The translations under genes were made by a program, and so were the position numbers. 64,000 nt of DNA from Mesorhizobium sp. M3A.F.Ca.ET.080.04.2.1. Its GTDB lineage: Bacteria > Pseudomonadota > Alphaproteobacteria > Rhizobiales > Rhizobiaceae. Shown in pieces: positions 63,117-64,000 of the stretch (position 1 is its first letter; each line of letters opens with the position of its first letter). The notes beneath the pieces were generated by a model. The model did no database searches, was not told the origin of the DNA, and saw nothing but the letters and a program-made list of their open reading frames with translations. The DNA is taken from assembly GCF_003952525.1 (NCBI RefSeq), contig NZ_CP034451.1, positions 3,596,001 to 3,660,000 on the forward strand, in the 5' to 3' direction.

Positions 63117-63428
63117 TCACCCGGAAAGCCCCTCGACCCTTTTCGCCAGCGCCGCCGGATCGCCCAGCACCCGCAGCGTCTTCAGCCGCGATGTGCCACC
63201 GCTCACCACCGAGACCGACGAGCCCGGGACTCCCAGCGCCTTGGCGACAAGCCGTTCCAATGCCTTGTTGGCAGCGCCGTTCTCCGGCACGGCGCGCACG
63301 CGGGCCTTGAGATGGCTGCGTCCGTCGTCCGCTGTCTCGACGCCCTCGATCCGGTCAATCGCCGCCTTCGGCGTCAGTCGCACGTAGAGATCGATGCCGT
63401 CCGCGCGCGGGCGAAACGGAGCGTTCAT
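63117..63428 (-). CDS. DUF167 (YggU-like) protein
   Basis: A 103-aa protein with the DUF167 motifs VRLTPKAAIDRIEGVE, LKARVRAVPENGAANKALER and a C-terminal VVSGGTSRLKTLRVLG. The length matches the family, whose function is unknown. It follows the YggT gene by 14 bases, a very common pairing in Rhizobiales. Confidence 0.93.
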   Translation of the reverse strand: MNAPFRPRADGIDLYVRLTPKAAIDRIEGVETADDGRSHLKARVRAVPENGAANKALERLVAKALGVPGSSVSVVSGGTSRLKTLRVLGDPAALAKRVEGLSG

Positions 63429-63442
63429 CGATCAGGATGGCC

Positions 63443-63733
63443 TCAGACCACCCAGGAAATCACGGTGGTGAGCAGGAACTGCCGGATGAAGAAGATGAGC
63501 AGAAGAAGGATGATCGGCGAAATGTCGATACCGCCGAGATCCGGCATGTAGCGGCGGATCGGCCTCAGCGCCGGTTCGGTGAGCCGGTAGAGCATGTTGC
63601 CGACGGTGCCGACGAACTGATTGCGCGAGTTGACGACGTTGAAGGCGTAGAGCCAGGAAAAGATCGCCGAAGCGATGATGATCCACCAGTAGATATCAAG
63701 CGCCATGACGATGGTTTGAATGAGGGCGATCAT
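63443..63733 (-). CDS. YggT-family membrane protein
   Basis: A 96-aa protein with two membrane segments ([20 protein letters not shown] and [20 protein letters not shown]). The linker between them, [20 protein letters not shown], is diagnostic of YggT. The ATG at 63733 has GGAGA upstream; the frame stays open to 63838 without family-like sequence. YggT proteins are linked to osmotic tolerance and envelope functions. It leads the yggT-DUF167 pair. Confidence 0.93.
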   Translation of the reverse strand: MIALIQTIVMALDIYWWIIIASAIFSWLYAFNVVNSRNQFVGTVGNMLYRLTEPALRPIRRYMPDLGGIDISPIILLLLIFFIRQFLLTTVISWVV

Positions 63734-63873
63734 GCCGGTCTCCAAATTGTCGCCGACATGTAGCCATTGCGCGCGGAACCGGCAAGGCCCGCCGCTCGGC
63801 GCCGGCCCGCGGGACAGACCGTTTCGCCTTGACATCAAACCGCCGCGACCGATACAAGCCGATCCGCTGGAAC

Positions 63874-63949
63874 GGGGCTGTAGCTCAGCTGGGAGAGCGC
63901 ATCGTTCGCAATGATGAGGTCAGGGGTTCGATCCCCCTCAGCTCCACCA
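63874..63949 (+). tRNA. tRNA-Ala (anticodon CGC)
   Basis: A complete cloverleaf of 76 bases including an encoded CCA. The acceptor GGGGCTG pairs with CAGCTCC, the D stem is GCTC/GAGC, the anticodon stem is CATCG/TGATG with loop TTCGCAA (anticodon CGC), and the T arm is AGGGG-TTCGATC-CCCCT. It reads GCG alanine codons. Nothing after its 3' end in the remaining ~50 bases suggests an integrated element. Confidence 0.95.
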
Positions 63950-64000
63950 GCCGAATCGGCGGCGCCACCGCGGCGAATGCCGGGCTAGCCGACCAACTCT

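Noticed and set aside
63874..63949. tRNA-Ala as an integration site for a mobile island
   Set aside because: No integrase, no duplicated tRNA 3' end and core genes immediately upstream. The downstream side is cut off by the window.

Overview
The window looks like chromosomal DNA of an alphaproteobacterium of the order Hyphomicrobiales (Rhizobiales), most likely Mesorhizobium or a close relative. I infer this from the high GC content, a MucR/Ros-type regulator, the hemC-hemD-mic60-hemY gene order, a very large NAD-dependent glutamate dehydrogenase, and several families of palindromic intergenic repeats of rhizobial style. No database search was possible, so the genus is an inference.

Layout. 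1-11.4 kb is core genome: a LysR regulator; a leftward run tsaD-gpsA-yciI-EVE-methyltransferase; and a rightward heme run hemC-hemD-mic60-hemY followed by TerB and a glutamine amidotransferase. 11.7-20.4 kb is accessory: a cyclase-like/ATPase fusion, then YcaO, TfuA, a thermolysin-like zinc protease and an unrecognised 230-aa protein in one tight rightward array. After it come a relic of an MFS gene, a 76-aa protein and an AT-richer secreted protein. This YcaO/TfuA/protease array is the best candidate for an undescribed system, probably backbone modification of a peptide or protein followed by proteolysis. No obvious short precursor peptide was found, and the 230-aa protein is the nearest candidate substrate or partner.

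20.4-28.2 kb holds an MFS exporter, mucR and a leftward carbon-metabolism group (GH15 glucoamylase, gnd, zwf and a polyphosphate-glucokinase-like ROK protein) that would take glucan-derived glucose into the pentose phosphate route. 28.4-36.4 kb holds a GAF histidine kinase and response regulator pair, a tautomerase, an SMP-30-type lactonase and a complete sugar-type ABC importer. 36.4-45.9 kb has NAD-glutamate dehydrogenase, an AhpD-like protein, a YCII protein, a DUF1062 protein and typA. 46-54 kb has PhoD phosphatase, an MFS/TetR divergent pair with two mirrored operator-like sites, ppa, a GNAT protein and a LemA/TPM-domain operon. 54.2-64 kb has pdxY, a DUF429 protein, a beta carbonic anhydrase, a frameshifted gene, an M3 oligopeptidase, an M81 peptidase divergent from an SDR/RpiR pair, DUF167, YggT and tRNA-Ala(CGC).

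Intergenic space carries at least three repeat types: one long RIME-like palindrome (5185-5328), a roughly 155-175 bp palindromic element in three copies plus a single-hairpin form, and short 45-70 bp palindromes scattered through the window. Many start codons were chosen from visible Shine-Dalgarno sites rather than as the longest open frame; alternatives are stated where they matter.
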